A stretch of 64,000 bases of DNA from Trogon surrucura (lineage: Eukaryota; Chordata; Aves; Trogoniformes; Trogonidae): positions 9,923,487 through 9,987,486 of the forward strand of contig CM036622.1 in assembly GCA_020746105.1 (NCBI GenBank). Direction: 5' to 3'. Position 1 is the first letter of the stretch, and each line of letters begins with the position of its first letter. The notes beneath the pieces are model-generated. The model searched no databases. It was not told the DNA's origin and was given only the letters and a program-made list of their open reading frames with translations. A program made the translations under genes and the position numbers. This document shows positions 51,241-64,000 of this stretch, one piece after another.

Positions 51241-53574
51241 TGGCCAGGCTGTGCCTGGGGTGTGACCCGGCACACAACTCGCGCAGGTTTTACTCACAAA
51301 GTGCCATTTAATCCAGGCTTAGGAGAAAAGGAGGGAAGCGAGGAGAACCCCCCCTGGTTTCCCTGCCCAGCTTCATGCGCCCAAAGCTGATGGGCTGCTT
51401 CTCGGCTCCAGTCAGAACTCGATGTTCCTCTGTCGCGATGACTGTGGGAAACAGAAACCCTTCTCTTCATTTCTGCCGTTCATACTGCAATAGCAGAGAG
51501 CAGAAGCACTTGGAAAAGCAAGCTCAAGTGACATCCCAAAAGTCAGGGAGGATTTTGTGGGTGGGGAGTTGTGGCAGCATAACCTGGGAGCGGAGGAGCG
51601 CCCTGCACTTGGAATAAAACCTCACAAGGGTGTCAGAGACACCACAGAGTATCACATTTGCTCAGAACACTACCCAGCAGAGGATTACCAGAGACACCAA
51701 AGCGACCCACACACCTTGAATGCCCCTGTTGGAGCTGGCCTGTGTGCTCCTGCAGCAGAGAAGGCTGTTGTGCTGCTCACCGTAGCTGTAGAGCCCGATG
51801 ACGGCTTAAGGAGATGCTCCCTACACAACAAAAACTCAAGCATTGATGTTTTCCTTGGTGTCCAGCAACAGTCAGTGAAAAGCAAAAGAAGCAGTTTTAG
51901 TTTTGATTGTATTGTCTAACATAGCTTCAGGTTGCTGCTGTGTGGGAATTCAGATACTGCCAGAGAGTATTTATCAGCTTGCAGCAACTGGAAGTTAGCA
52001 ATGGCATGTAGCAATTCCTTAGGTTTCAGGTTTTATTAAAGTTTGGATTTTTATAGTTTTAGGACAAAATCAGCAATGTCCTTTTGAAGTGTGCAGTTGT
52101 TGGATTAAAGGCACCAAATAGCCTGCAGCGGTGAATCGATTAAGGAGAAATTAGGCAACTGGAATATGTTGATGGTACAGTTTTCTGGTAATCACACGAT
52201 GTAGTAACATACTCTTAGGTAGCAGCATGTTTCCTATATATATGTGGCCTGTTCCAGCTCCCACTGAAACCAAACTCAAACCACTTCTTGACTTAAAAAG
52301 GAGTTGGGTGGCTCCCTGGGGATGTACAGCCTCTAAGTCCTGCAGCAAAAAAAGAAGTGAACAAAACAAAAATACTCTTCCAGTCCAAAATCTCCAGTTT
52401 GAGTCTTGCCGTATAGACATTGAACTATTTGAAGTTCCTTAAATATTTAGGACATTTACTGTTCCTATATTTGGATGTTCATCACAGCAAAAACAAAGGA
52501 CTGAGCACATCTCTGGGCTGCATTAAATTATTTCGCTGGAGTTAGATTGGGAAGGAGTTTGAACTTTCTATGGATTAGGGCTCTATTTCCTTTTGTTCTG
52601 CCCTTCTGGTGCACAGAATCAATGAAAAAATACCAGAGTGCTCTCTTTTCCTCAGGTAAAGAAAAGTTTAGAAATAAATTAATAGGCAGCCCTTTGAGAA
52701 TAAGATCATTCTTTCTGCTGGAAAATCAACACACAGAGAACTAGTGACGGTCTGTTAAGTGAGGTGGCAAAATACAAGATGGTTGTACACATCAGGGGAA
52801 ATGCACAGGCAGAAAGCTTCTGTCTGAATATAGATTGCTGGTTTTCCTTCTTAAGAGATCCATCAACACAAGCCCATCCGGTTCATAATAGTAAAAGGAA
52901 GGTGGGTAGGGTGTTCCTCAGCATCATGCACTTAACCTTCAATTTATCCTTGCTCTTTGGTTTTTCTGTTCTGATTGATGAAGCCTCATGACACTGTAAT
53001 CTTCCCAGAGCTATTAAGAAGAAGAACTCCATTCTGCATAATCCAACAGGTATTTTCTTTAATTCAGTTTCCCTTTGATCTAATATAATTCAGAATTAAA
53101 TTATGTGGGCTGAATTGAAATTCTACCACTGTGTCTGTCCTTTTAGCTTGCTCTCTCCTGTGGTTTTTTAAAGACAGTTCACAATAATGTTTCCAGTGGT
53201 ACAATGAAAGGAATTGTCTTTTCTTTTGCTGTTTTTTTTTTTTTTAATTAGTAGGTGAAAATAATTACTGCATCTCTGTTGAACTCAAAGACGTGCAATG
53301 ATGTTTCACGTTTAAGCAATCTTAGTCTCATATGAATGAACAAGCTTACATACCACGTGTACGGATCAGACAGAGAAAGGCTCATTGTGAGATACAAGCT
53401 ATGTCCTGTGGTTTGAGATAAACAAGTAAGACAAATAAGACTTGTGAAGAGCTTCTAAGTTTACAGCAGGCCACATATATTTATCAGTATCCCTGTGGCC
53501 AAGAAGGTGTGAGCAGCAGCAAAGTTGCATACATTGCAAAGTTACTGGGTTAATCTTTCTTTTCTGATGACTAC
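51241..53574. other. OSBPL3 5' flank, no supported gene
   Basis: Moderate-GC DNA becoming AT-rich away from the island. ORFs of 80 and 120 codons on the plus strand (51375-51919) have a faint Cys/His pattern described among the findings, but I do not call a gene. A 14-T tract lies at 53232-53245. Confidence 0.6.
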
Positions 53575-53972
53575 GCGCATGTATCCACCAACAAGGAAGG
53601 GCTATTGGGGAAGGTGAAGCTCAAGGGCAGCCTTGGCTGCAGTGACTGTGAAATGGTGCACAGCAAGCTTGTTACCCTGGACGTCAGGAGAGCAAACTTT
53701 GGCCTCTTCAGGGATCTGCTTGGTAGAGTGCCGTGGGATAAAGCGCTGGAGGGAGGAGGGGCCCAAGAAAGCTGGTCACTATTCAAGGATCACCTCCTCC
53801 AAGCTCAAGAGCGATGCATCCTGACAAAGAGAAAGTCAGGCAAGGCCCAGCTGGATGGCGCTTTGAGCAACCTGGTCTAATGGAAGGTGTCCCTGCCCAT
53901 GGTAGGGGAATTGGAACTACATGATCATTAAGGTCCTTTCCAACCCAAACCATTCTATGGTTCTGTATCTTC
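53575..53972 (+). mobile_element. CR1 element with internal deletion (EN-RT linker joined to 3' UTR)
   Basis: The plus strand from about 53600 encodes a 91-codon ORF containing KVKLKGSLGCSDCEMV, RRANFGLFRDLLGRVPWDKA and KDHLLQAQERC. From memory these belong to the CR1 ORF2 region between the endonuclease and reverse-transcriptase domains. At about 53838-53850 (GTCAGGCAAGGCCCAGCTGG) the sequence passes without a gap into the CR1 3' UTR (GCTTTGAGCAACCTGGTCTA, GGTGTCCCTGCCCATGG). It ends in a CATTCTATGGTTCTGT tail. The whole RT domain is missing. The junction carries short GGCAAGG-type microhomology. Confidence 0.88.
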
Positions 53973-56900
53973 AGTCCTGGGCAGGAGTTGTCTGTCCTGA
54001 AATTCAGCAACATCTTTCCTTGTGCACCAAAATAAATCTGTCTTTGGTAGCTTTCCTCTTCCCAGCAACCCACCACCCACCATCATGTCATTTCTGTCCA
54101 GTACCTTTTATTTTATTCTCAGTCACCGCTGAGAAGCCTTCTATCCCAGTGACACTGCTTTTGCAATGTTGCTGTTGTCCTGTTGCATTTACAGACTGGT
54201 GTTACAAAAGCTGCTGGCACTACCTTTCCTTTTCTCTTTCTTGCTGGTACTTCTAAATGCTTGCCTATCTACCTAATCTGCCCACGCCCCTTTCCACATG
54301 ACTGTAGTCACTGGATCTCCTTCCAGCTTCCCGGCTAGAACTACCTTTCTTAAATTCCCTTTGGAGCCCTTCTGGTAACCTCTGAGGTACAACATTTACA
54401 CCTTAAGTGCCTGATGCTGTAATGCCCGTGTGAAAGCATCTCATATGTTGCAAAATTCATTAATTGTTGCAAAGACTTTTAGCAGTCTTGATTCTGCACC
54501 TCACTTGTACAGTGATCAGAGCTCTAGAGCTGTGTGGAAAAGCAGACCTTCTGTCACAGTAACCTTTACTCTTTTCCTCCTTACAAACTACCTAACTGGC
54601 TGTAGCTGACTTACTCAGATGATGGTAGAGAGAGCAGGAAGTCTGACAGGCTTTCCATGTTGGCAAAACAGATGCATGGCCAGGAGTTATTCAAAATGAG
54701 AAAGCGAAAAGCTGAAAAGGAATTAATATCCACCAGCTTGGCACTCAGCAAGGAATTACCCCTGCAGACTGTACGGCAGTGAAGAAAGCAAACAGACGTT
54801 CCTTTCTCCGTACACAAATTGCTCTTCAAGAGAGTCCCTGTGCCAAAGAGTCAAAAGAAGTTCGCTTCGGCCCGAGACTTACAAAGCTGGAGTAGGATGA
54901 ACCAGGCAGCAAACATTAATGAGATGTGCGGATTTACGATGGCTGCCGTGACCATGCATAGTGTATGCCTGCTGGGTAGCTTGACACATGGTCGCTTTAT
55001 GGCCTCTTTCCACAGCACTGCTGATCCATCCCAGAAGGCACTAATGCACACCAAAGAAGTAGAGAATGCAGGCAACATAAGTTACTTTAAAAAAAAACCA
55101 AAAACACAAAAAGCAGAAAATGCAGAGTCTGGTTAACCCTGTCTCTTTTGTTTGTTTGTGCAGCACCTGCCTCAATAAGATCTGTGGACTTGGGAACAGC
55201 TGAATTCCATACAGTAACATTCATCACTAGTATTAAAAGTGCTTTTGTTGTTGTTTATTTGACTTGTATTTGTCTGTTCCATTTAGCTCCAGGGAAACTG
55301 GGAGGACCCAGCTGTATTTGGTCCCAGACTTACTGCATCTGAGGGCCAAGTTGTGAGTGTCAAGTGGTCACCGTGTGGTGGATGAGCAAATCTAACTTCT
55401 GGACCACTGGAGAGACAGGGAGTTAAGAATCACTAAGCTTCTGCTTCACACAGCAGAGAACATCCTTCAGGCAGTAACTTTAATACTGACTTGAAAAAGT
55501 GAGGCAACTCCCAGGTTTTCAAGAGAAAATCATTCTGATTCTTTTTTTTTTTTTTAAAATAGAAGCATTTTCCTTTAAGGAGAAAAGCTAAACAAACTGA
55601 CAATTGAAGATTCTGAATTTCTCAGTCTTGTGTTAGTTTCATACATGCCAGATGCTGTTTTATAACATTTATCCTCCTCCCCCTCATTGGTGACTATTAC
55701 TCATTCTTCCAAGTATTCTGGCATTTTAGTATTTATCTAAAATGCAGTCAGATGGAAAAAAATAGTCCTATTTTTTTCCATATTACTTAGGGCAGAAAGC
55801 ATCAGAGTACGTGGCAGTTTGCCATATTCAGAAAGCACGTTTACAGAGTGACACAGGTCTCTGCAGAATTTGGCATCCAGATACCATTCAGCTGGCAGAG
55901 GGCAATACAGCTGCTAGGAATCAGCAGTAATTCAGTGCCCCGTGGGCCAGATTATCCTTCCCTCCTCCTGGAAGCCACATTATTTGGATTGCTAGTGAGG
56001 GACCCTCTCTGGAATAGGAAAGACACAAACCTCCTGTGAGGCACAAAGGATTAGCAGAGATACTCCACACCTACAGGTCTTTTGCCTTTCTGAAGTCTTC
56101 CGTAGTTGCAGATGGAAGACTTCATGTATTGTCCATTGCAACCAAAGTTTCTCCTTACGTCACTGGGCTATGGCTGAGGCCCAGGCATGCCTCTTGTGTT
56201 ATTCTTTCTCCTTAACTACTGCACGCAGCGTGGAGCACTTCAAATCCAGAGGTTAGGTCCCTGCTTTCCTTTTCTCAGAGGAACTGCACACGGATTCTTT
56301 AATCTTTAAAGTCTGTCATGTTTTTTGCAGTGAGAATAGGATCCAGATTTCTCTTATTAGGACTAGCTTTGCTATTCTTCCCCTTTGAATACACAGAAGA
56401 GGAAAAAAATGTGGAAACATTAATGCACAGAAACTGCTGACATCAAATTATTTCATTCTTTTGGGACCATGAAAGCGAAAGATAGGTAAAGCCCTGAATT
56501 TACATCTGGACGGCATTTTCTAGAAGGCCATGGGATAGATGTCTTTGAAGTAAAAATAAATTACATTGTTCAAATCTTGTAAATTGTTCCTACAAGGTAC
56601 ATTCCCTCCAGTGTGTGAACTTCTTAAAAGTTGCTAGAGCTTCATTAGGGTGTATGTTATACTCAGCAAGGGTCAATAATGGCAGTAGCAAGCATGACCC
56701 CAACAATGTGTACAAGTCCAGCTACAGACATTAAACTTGTTAGCAAACGGTTGTTCCTGGCTGGCATCAAAATGAAAGACCAGAAATTCAGCTCTCCTCA
56801 CACTCACTTAAGGTTAGGCTTCTGGCCTCCAACCAAAGAGCTCTTCCAGAGCCTTCCTGCTCCAGTGATCAGACAGTCTCCCAGTTCTTAGACTAGGCAT

Positions 56901-59900
56901 AGTTACAGCCAGTTTGTGCCTATTTGCACCCTCAGACCTGCACTTCAGTAAAAAGTTAATGTACCAGACCTATCTACTGCTGCAGCTCTTTGATATAAGT
57001 ACTCAGGTAAGAATTTCCCTAGAGGAGAGTAGAAAGCATGCCTGTTGCTGATGCAAATTAACTGTTTGGTTTGCATCCAGAGATTTCCAATGGGAAAGCT
57101 GTTCAGTCTGGCTGCCAAATCACAGTGGGGAAAAGCTAAGCTGGGTGGGTTGAGTTCTGCTGTTGTTCCTCTTTCTGTACCTGCACCCATTAGTGTCATG
57201 GCCTAAGCATCAAAACAATTCAGGGGCATAGTTGTATGGCTTGCTTCCCATTTTTGGTGCTGCCAGCAGACCTTATCTGACAGAAAAATATATTTTCCCA
57301 GACATCGTAATCCTGACTACATGCAAAACAAGTCCATAAATCCAGAGGCTAGCAATGCTTCCAGGCAGAAGGAACATCCCATAAACGAAATCTTCACCTT
57401 TATTTGAAATAATATTGCAGTTCCAGACAGTTGCATCAGACCAGATCTAGAGCTCTTGAAATCAATGGGAAAAACATCCTTCAATGAGCTTTGGGTCAGA
57501 TGCTTCACTTAACAGATCAAGTGTTGAGTGGTGGTGATTTTCCTTGGCATCTCAAGACATTGATGAGGCTCTAGGCAGCTGTTGGGAGGACAACCACCTT
57601 CCCTCTCTATTGCTCTGTGATAGCTGAGGCAAGACAGGTTGCCCCATCTGTTCCTCAATCCATTCTTTGATCTGTGCTGTTTTTCTAAAGATTTACTGCT
57701 GAGCAATGGCTCTCAGTCGTTAAGAAAGTTTTGACAATGATGAAGCAGTAAAAGCCTTCAATTGAACTCAGAGGTGGTTGCTGAGAAAAAGAGAAGTATT
57801 TATGGCATTAGTGCCCCGGTCTGACACGACTGACTGACAAAGCAAAACAGAGGAAAAGCAAAGCTCCCACAGTGCCTGCCTTGGGCAAACACAAATGTGG
57901 AGGTCACTAGCAAAAGGCATGAAAGGAAGTTTACTCACCTGCAGCCCAGGTATAGCCAGTTCATCACGGTCACCTCAACCCAGTCAGTTGCTGATCAGGC
58001 AAGTAGTCACTTGGCACAAATTCAATTAACAGTGCCCTCAACCAGCACGGAGATGTACAGCTGCCTTTCCGCTTCCCTGCCTCTGAAAGAGGTGTTGAAA
58101 GGGGATATTGGCACAAGGTTTTAAAGCCAGCCTTTTGAACACAAGTAGACACAGATTTACCAGCTGTTAAGATTTTTATTTTAATAAGCTGCTATTTTTT
58201 AATGGAATAAATAAAAAAACAACATCAAGCTGTTAAAAAGTTAGCAAATACTATAGCAAAAATGTTGAGGTCATTGGTCTGTACACATTTGTAGGAACCA
58301 AGAGCCAACAAGTGTATTTTAAAGGCTTTAAAAGGGAAAAATCCCTCATTCATAACTGACGGAGAAAAATATTTGGCAGAGACGTGGAGTTGTTTGGGTA
58401 CATTCATTATCACACTAGTTACTGTAATGGAATGGCAGGAAATGATTACCTGTGCGGAAATCATGGTTTTCTCTTGGTTTTTAGAAGAAATAAAGACAAA
58501 AGACCCCTGGAAAAATCGTTGAAAGCATGAAACTACATCATGTTACATAACTGGGAGCAGGTGATATAACAATGTCTAGTGAGAACTAAAATAAGAAGCA
58601 GCTGAATTCAGGAAAACCCATCCCACAAAATGAAAAACACACTTTGAATTAAATGGGCTGTTTATCTGACCTCAAAAGCTAAGGCAATGTGTCATGGCAA
58701 ACATTTACTTGGCAAGGAGAAAATGAAAAACATAGTGTTCGTTCTTTAGAGTGGAATTCCTGTTGAGTTTAGGAATCGCGTATGTTATAGAGCTTTAGCT
58801 CAGAGTTGAGGTAAAGAATTAAAGTTGCATTTCTGGGGCAGCTGGAAGCAAACAGTTGTAACGATATGGGGAGAAAGGCAGCAAACAGGCCTTCCATGCA
58901 CTGGCTTTGATAAGCCAAAATAAAGTCACTTGCTAATGGTGGGAAAAGCATTTATTTTCTAAGACATAAATATTATTTCAATATTAAAATAATGGCTAAT
59001 GAAGGATGAGGGGATGCAATTAATTCGGACCCTTGAAATACTGTCAATAAAGTCTTTTTTCAAAGAGGCTGTAAAGGAACTTGAGAATCAGAAGTGAAAG
59101 GTAAAGTTCTGTCATGAATTAAAAACTAGCTGAGAGAGAGACTATGAAGAGCTAGAATAAATTACTGCTTCTTAAAATGGAAAAAGGTTAATAGCAGGAT
59201 GCCCCAAGGACCCTGACTGGAGCCAGTATTCTGATATTATTCAGAACCTGGGAGGATGAGTGGTCTGGTAGTAAAATTTGCTTGTGATGCAGATTATTTG
59301 GGTTTGGCACAGCTTGTGAGGATTCAGAAGAATACCAGATGGATCTAATAAAGCTACTGTAAATGTTTGGAAGCAATGTAATAGTGAATGAAATGCCAAC
59401 AGAGAAAGTTCAAGACAAGGCTTGTTGCAAGGAATGCAGGCGGTGGCATGCTTGAATGCAGCGAGCTCTGAAAGAACCGTAACCTCCAAGGATGGCTCTA
59501 AGCAGGACTGGCAAAAAGACCATTCCGAAACCACCAGTAAAACTGCCAGGGTTAGTGCTGTCATCTCAAGACCATTTGCAAATACGAACTGACTTCGCCA
59601 AACAGCTTCAGCGAGAGAAGACCCATAAATGTTTAAGGGTCGGGTTCAGAAAAGTGAAGTAGTAACTGGAGCATTTGGCAAAGACGCGGGAGAGCCAGTT
59701 CCCCGTTTGCCCCCATGAGGGAGGTGCGTATCTTACAGGGAAATGCCAGAACTACCACAGAACAAGCTGTGCTACAGGGCATGGGTTGACCAGTTTCATT
59801 TACTCCAGGAAAAAAAAAAAGAATCCCAGACTTTGGCAGTGATTAAACTATTCCCAATAAGATGCAGTGATCTAATCCTCTATCCAATCCAGTCTGTTTA

Positions 59901-62900
59901 ATTAGTTGTGTACAAAAAAAAAAAAAGAGGAAAAAACCTGACCTTGATTCCTTTCAGCTATCCCAGAAAATGCTTCAGACAGGTGGTTAGGGCTCCCACT
60001 TGGGTAAGCACTTACTCACTAAAGAAGCAGGAACACTAATGTTGGAGGGTAAGATTGTATTTTCCTTTACTTCTCTTCCAAGCAAAGCCTTTCTCTGAGG
60101 CTGAATGGAGTATTTGTGGAAGGGAACCAGTGTTTTTCAAAGTTTTATTTTGGCAAGTAGACTTCAATCTTGATTGTAACCAATTTTTGTTTAAATTGTC
60201 CAGTTTAGCTGTCAATTCAATTTGTGGTGCTTAAGATGCAAGTACATGTTGACAGCTCATCCAAGACATCTGAGGAGTGCTCAGCAGATGTTGGAAAGCG
60301 AATGAAGTATTAACATTTTTAAGAAGAAAATGAAAAGTAATAAACAAAACAACTATACATTGTTCTTCTGGTCTTCACTTTATCAGTTAACAAGAGGCTG
60401 CTATAGAGGAAGTTTGAAACTTAGACATTTCTCAAAGATGTTCTGCATTGCTTTCTTTTGCATTCCCCCTCCATCATTCCATCTACTTCTTTCCTCCTTC
60501 ATTCCTTCACCAGACTCACGTGTACCGTAAGTGCAGACCCGAACTTTCCCTCTACAATTTTTCCTCTATTTTTCCCGGTTTTTCCCTCTCACCTCCTCAA
60601 GTGGCCATCCTGTCACTTCTGTATGTATTTGAGATTGAGAATAACTTGCATTTGAAAAACACCTTGTTTAGCAGGTACCTGCTAAAAATCTCTACACTTT
60701 CAATTCTTGAAATCTCACTCCTGAAAGAAAATGAGCCAGACATAACCAGCTGACACTTTCACAATCATGACTGTCATCATAAAAATTCCCTGGTGTCAAT
60801 GTGAAGTTTATATTGAGCTTTCACTCCCAAATAGACAAAAAGTGACACAGACCCTGTGTAGAGGAGGGGGGCGGGGAATGGAGTGTGCTGCCTGGGCTTC
60901 TGGGCTCTCAAAGTAGCACAGGGAGGAGGTGGCCGGAAAGGTGTTTGTCATTTTTATCCAGCAAATGTAGGCTGAGTGGCAACGACATCTTCAAACTGCC
61001 AGCTGAAAAGATCTGAGTCATTCAGGTGAGATTTCTGAATACAAATGACCAAAACAAAGTAAAATTCAGAGTAAGAAACTCCAGAGGGAAAGAGAAGACA
61101 ATATTTCATGTGTAGCAGAGCTAACGAAGTCTGATCTCCTACAGGTTTGTTTCCTCACATGTTTCCTACAGAGGTCCCCTGAATAATCTGTTTTCCCCTC
61201 ATCTTTTCCAGTTTACCTGCATGTCCATAAGCTCTCCTTCAAAAGTCTCACCTCTCTCCTGGTCCTCTAATTACCAGGCAGGGAAGAGACCAGAATTAGA
61301 GCTCTGCACCTGGTCAATTAGTAGCACAGACTAATGGGTCAGCTTGTGCTCACCCGAAAGAGAAATGGCTGAATTTTTCCTCCTTTTCCTGCATCATGAA
61401 GGCAATAATAGGGCTTTTTCTATCTAACCACAGGTTTTCTTACATGATTCGCAAGAACTTGGCAAATTTGCCTATCTGGCTGGAATCGGTCTGCAGGTTC
61501 TTAGTTATTAGAACTAAATTAATAGATGGATGAACAAACAACTTGGCTGAGTAGGCATTGTTTCCTTAAGAAAACATGCTAAAAATAGCTTTCTCTCATG
61601 AATGCCCAGCACTCTGGGGGCTCTTTTCACAGTGAATAGGCTAAAATATTTTTCAGCCATTTTTAAAGAAGTAAAGCCTAGCTATCTGATCCAGCTGAAA
61701 TGACTTTGTAAGTGGAAATTAGCTCCTAGAAATACAAAGGAAGAAAAAGGCACATGCATCTCTAATAAGAACTGGGTTGAGGCATTGCAAGTATGGACCA
61801 GACTTTGGGTAAAAACCTGCCATCCTAGCCACCACACCCAGTCCTTCTTGTCTTGTCTGTAACTTGTGTGAAATACAGGCAAGTGGGTTGTAGTTGATAT
61901 TAACCCATCCAAACCCAAACGATGGCAGTGGCCTCCTAGTCAGCTGAGGGAGAATTAAGGAGGTGGCGTGGTAGCTGTGCTCTCAGTGCAGAGGCAGCCA
62001 CACAGGCTCCATGTGAACCGGCTCGAATCTGGAAGCAATTCATCCATGTTCTCATGGGGATGTGCTCTAGGACTTACTGGGATGAGCTCATGCTAGTTTG
62101 GAGAGTCTTGTACTGCAGAACTGCCTACTATTAAATCTCTTTGTGCTGATGCCAAGTTTTACCAGCGTTTTGTATTAATGTTGTTATTTTTTTGCCTAGC
62201 TTACCCTAACAACTGCTGAACAACTAACTTGGCAGGATTGTGCTCCTGAATCTGGCTCAGCAACCCGAGGGAGGCCTTCATGGGCTCTGCCAGGAAAGAC
62301 AGAAATGACCAAGTTATTCCCAACTACATTCTTTCTTCCAGTAGGACCTGGGTAAGATTCAGCAGGGTTTCTCCAGCCAGATATACTTTAGAATTTAGTT
62401 GTCCTCAAGCATACACCCCAAGCCCTTTAATCCCAGTCCCAGCTAGTGCAGTGAGTGAGGAATGTGGAAACCTTCTGTCCTAGGGGGAAGAAAAAAATAA
62501 AATCTTAAATTGAGAGATCTGACAGGGCAAATAGTTGGGTATATGCACTTGGGCATGAATCTCTGAAGGTGAACTTCTGAACTCTGAGGCAGAAGCCTGC
62601 TATTTACTAACTGCAACTGGTACTAGCTGTCAGTAAATTTTAGTAACACCTGGACTAAACAGAAGTGGCACATCCTAAATCCTACAGTTTATGAAGAGAC
62701 GTGAGACAGAATCAATTATGAGGCTGATCATGCACATTGTGCTTCTGCACACTGGGTGTTCAGACTGGAAAAACTGGGGTCCTGGCATTCTGACAGGAGG
62801 AGCTGGCGATGAAATGAAAGGTTCTCAGAAAAGAAGTGGTCTTGATAGAAAAAGAAGGTGGCCTGGATAAAGGAAGGTGAAGATCATGGCTAGAGGAAAG

Positions 62901-64000
62901 ATCCTGGAAGTGAGGGAAGATCCTGGAGACCAGAAGGCTGTGTGGAGGTGGATGCTGGGAGATGCCCAGGGGCCTTCGCCACTGGTATATGCAAGCAGCA
63001 GCATAGCAGGGACTGACACAACCTTCTGCTCAGCCTTTCTGGACATCCCTGCTGGCAAGAGAAGTTGAGACCTAGTGGACATACGACTGGGGTGGTGGTG
63101 GGAGTGAGTTAGTGTGTGATATAATTAAGAAGCATAAAAGTTCTAATCCCAGATTGTTAAGTAAACTCCAATTTCCATATCCACCGTGGACTGTCATTTA
63201 CTCTGCCTCATCCATGGCACAGCCCTTTTTAAAGCAGCTGGCATTTCCCAGGTGAGAGACAGTGTTGGCTTGTGTGACTTTTGTCTGTATTTCTTTGCTG
63301 TTGTGATACGAAAGATTTAAATAAATCATATAAATACTGGTTTCCCCCCAAAGATTTCTCAGCTGATAAAAAAGCACTCCAAAACATACCTTTCAGCTGG
63401 AGAGGAACACTGACACTTTTAACCTTGAAAGTAGGCACCTGAACCGTAGTAATGCGGTGTAAAAGGTAAATACAGGTTTGATTCAAAAAACTGAGGGCAT
63501 TCTAAATATTTGTGCATGGGAAGGGCTTTTTCCAGGTGTAATAAAAAGAGCTAATACAGAAGCTCATCAATATTTAGAAGCCTGTGAACTATTAAAATGT
63601 GTACAGTTAAAAACAGCTTATCAGGAATACAATGCAATAAAATTGATTAGCATGTAGCTGAGTCATAGTAATACTTATTTTTCAATTAAATTGCCTGCAT
63701 CTAACAGTGACATGCCTTGGGGCGACTAAGCCCAAGCCCTTTTTGTGGTGTGAAGTGAAGCCCTGGAGATTTGCAATGACATCTTGCATCTTACTGTGGA
63801 TTAAGCTCATCTAGAAAATAAGCACTAGTCTTGTATTAGCAATCTGCTTCTCCTTTCTCCTCTGTCTCCACAATAAATTCTTGATATCTCTTTGTGGTGG
63901 CCAAATACATGCTTTATGCGCATCTTAAGCTCTCCATGTGGATGTAGCCTTTTGTCACTGTTTTCAACAAGTCTTGTAAACACAGCTGAGAAAAGTCAGA
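53973..64000. other. intergenic 5' flank of OSBPL3, no gene recognised
   Basis: About 10 kb of AT-rich DNA. ORFs are all short, without domains or supportable splice structure. No sequence encoding cytochrome c (CYCS, the expected upstream neighbour from human gene order) was seen, so that gene would lie further right. A possible ancient CR1/L3-like remnant is noted near 59195-59450. A 14-T tract lies at 55542-55555. Confidence 0.55.
59195..59450 (+). mobile_element. possible ancient CR1/L3-like reverse-transcriptase remnant
   Basis: GGATGCCCCAAGGACCCTGA, AGCCAGTATTCTGATATTAT, CCTGGGAGGATGAGTGGTCT and AAAATTTGCTTGTGATGCAG follow the order of the CR1-clade RT segment around the catalytic (F)ADD motif, with the LFN-IND-L-DG sequence before it. 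AGAAAGTTCAAGACAAGGCT further on resembles the KFN-AKC segment. Divergence is high and there are several indels, so this is a weak call. Confidence 0.4.

Noticed and set aside
53605..53880. 91-codon plus ORF as a host protein
   Set aside because: It is the EN-RT linker of an internally deleted CR1, continuous with the CR1 3' UTR.
51241..64000. Cytochrome c (CYCS), expected upstream neighbour of OSBPL3 from human gene order
   Set aside because: No frame in this part shows cytochrome c residues such as the CxxCH haem site in context; the gene probably lies beyond the right edge.
1..64000. tRNA, snoRNA, miRNA, CRISPR array, phage or bacterial defence system
   Set aside because: No tRNA-type TpsiC box in a cloverleaf context, no regularly spaced direct repeats and no operon-like ORF layout were seen. 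The sequence is a vertebrate intron and intergenic segment.

Overview
This is a vertebrate, almost certainly avian, nuclear genome segment: AT-rich, exon-poor, and mostly intron and intergenic DNA. The evidence for a bird is (i) at least nine CR1 non-LTR retrotransposon fragments whose 3' ends carry the avian CR1 tail (repeats of ATTCTATG), (ii) three solo LTRs that look like bird endogenous retrovirus LTRs, and (iii) one coding exon, on the minus strand, whose peptide I recognise as the N-terminus of OSBPL3 (oxysterol-binding protein-related protein 3, ORP3). No prokaryotic-type gene, operon, CRISPR array or phage system is present, and nearly all open reading frames here are chance or repeat-derived.

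Layout. The window appears to hold the 5' part of OSBPL3, transcribed right to left. A CpG island at about 49.73-51.24 kb, with a CRE palindrome, a GC box and an inverted CCAAT box, is the likely promoter and non-coding first exon. About 43 kb of intron 1 follows leftwards (about 50.3 to 6.8 kb). The first coding exon lies at 6590-6682, preceded by a short leader with three upstream AUGs, and ends in a clean splice donor. The next 6.6 kb to the left edge is intron 2; the pleckstrin-homology exons must lie beyond it. To the right of the island, 51.24-64 kb is 5' flanking/intergenic DNA with no gene I can support.

Repeats. Intron 1 carries a solo LTR of about 1.0 kb (10087-11106, +) and two closely related LTRs of about 575 bp in opposite orientation (25377-25952, +; 37621-38194, -). 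CR1 fragments lie on both strands. The longest (44620-45521, -) still shows the C-terminal end of the CR1 reverse transcriptase ORF with several frameshifts. Another (about 53.58-53.97 kb, +) is internally deleted and joins the endonuclease/RT linker directly to the 3' UTR. A perfect 17-bp inverted repeat with a 5-bp loop lies at 24928-24966.

Limits. Exon 1, the transcription start site and any divergent transcript cannot be fixed without RNA data. Repeat families are named by resemblance from memory, not by database search. Synteny statements (CYCS expected beyond the right edge, GSDME beyond the 3' end) are inferred from the known human gene order.
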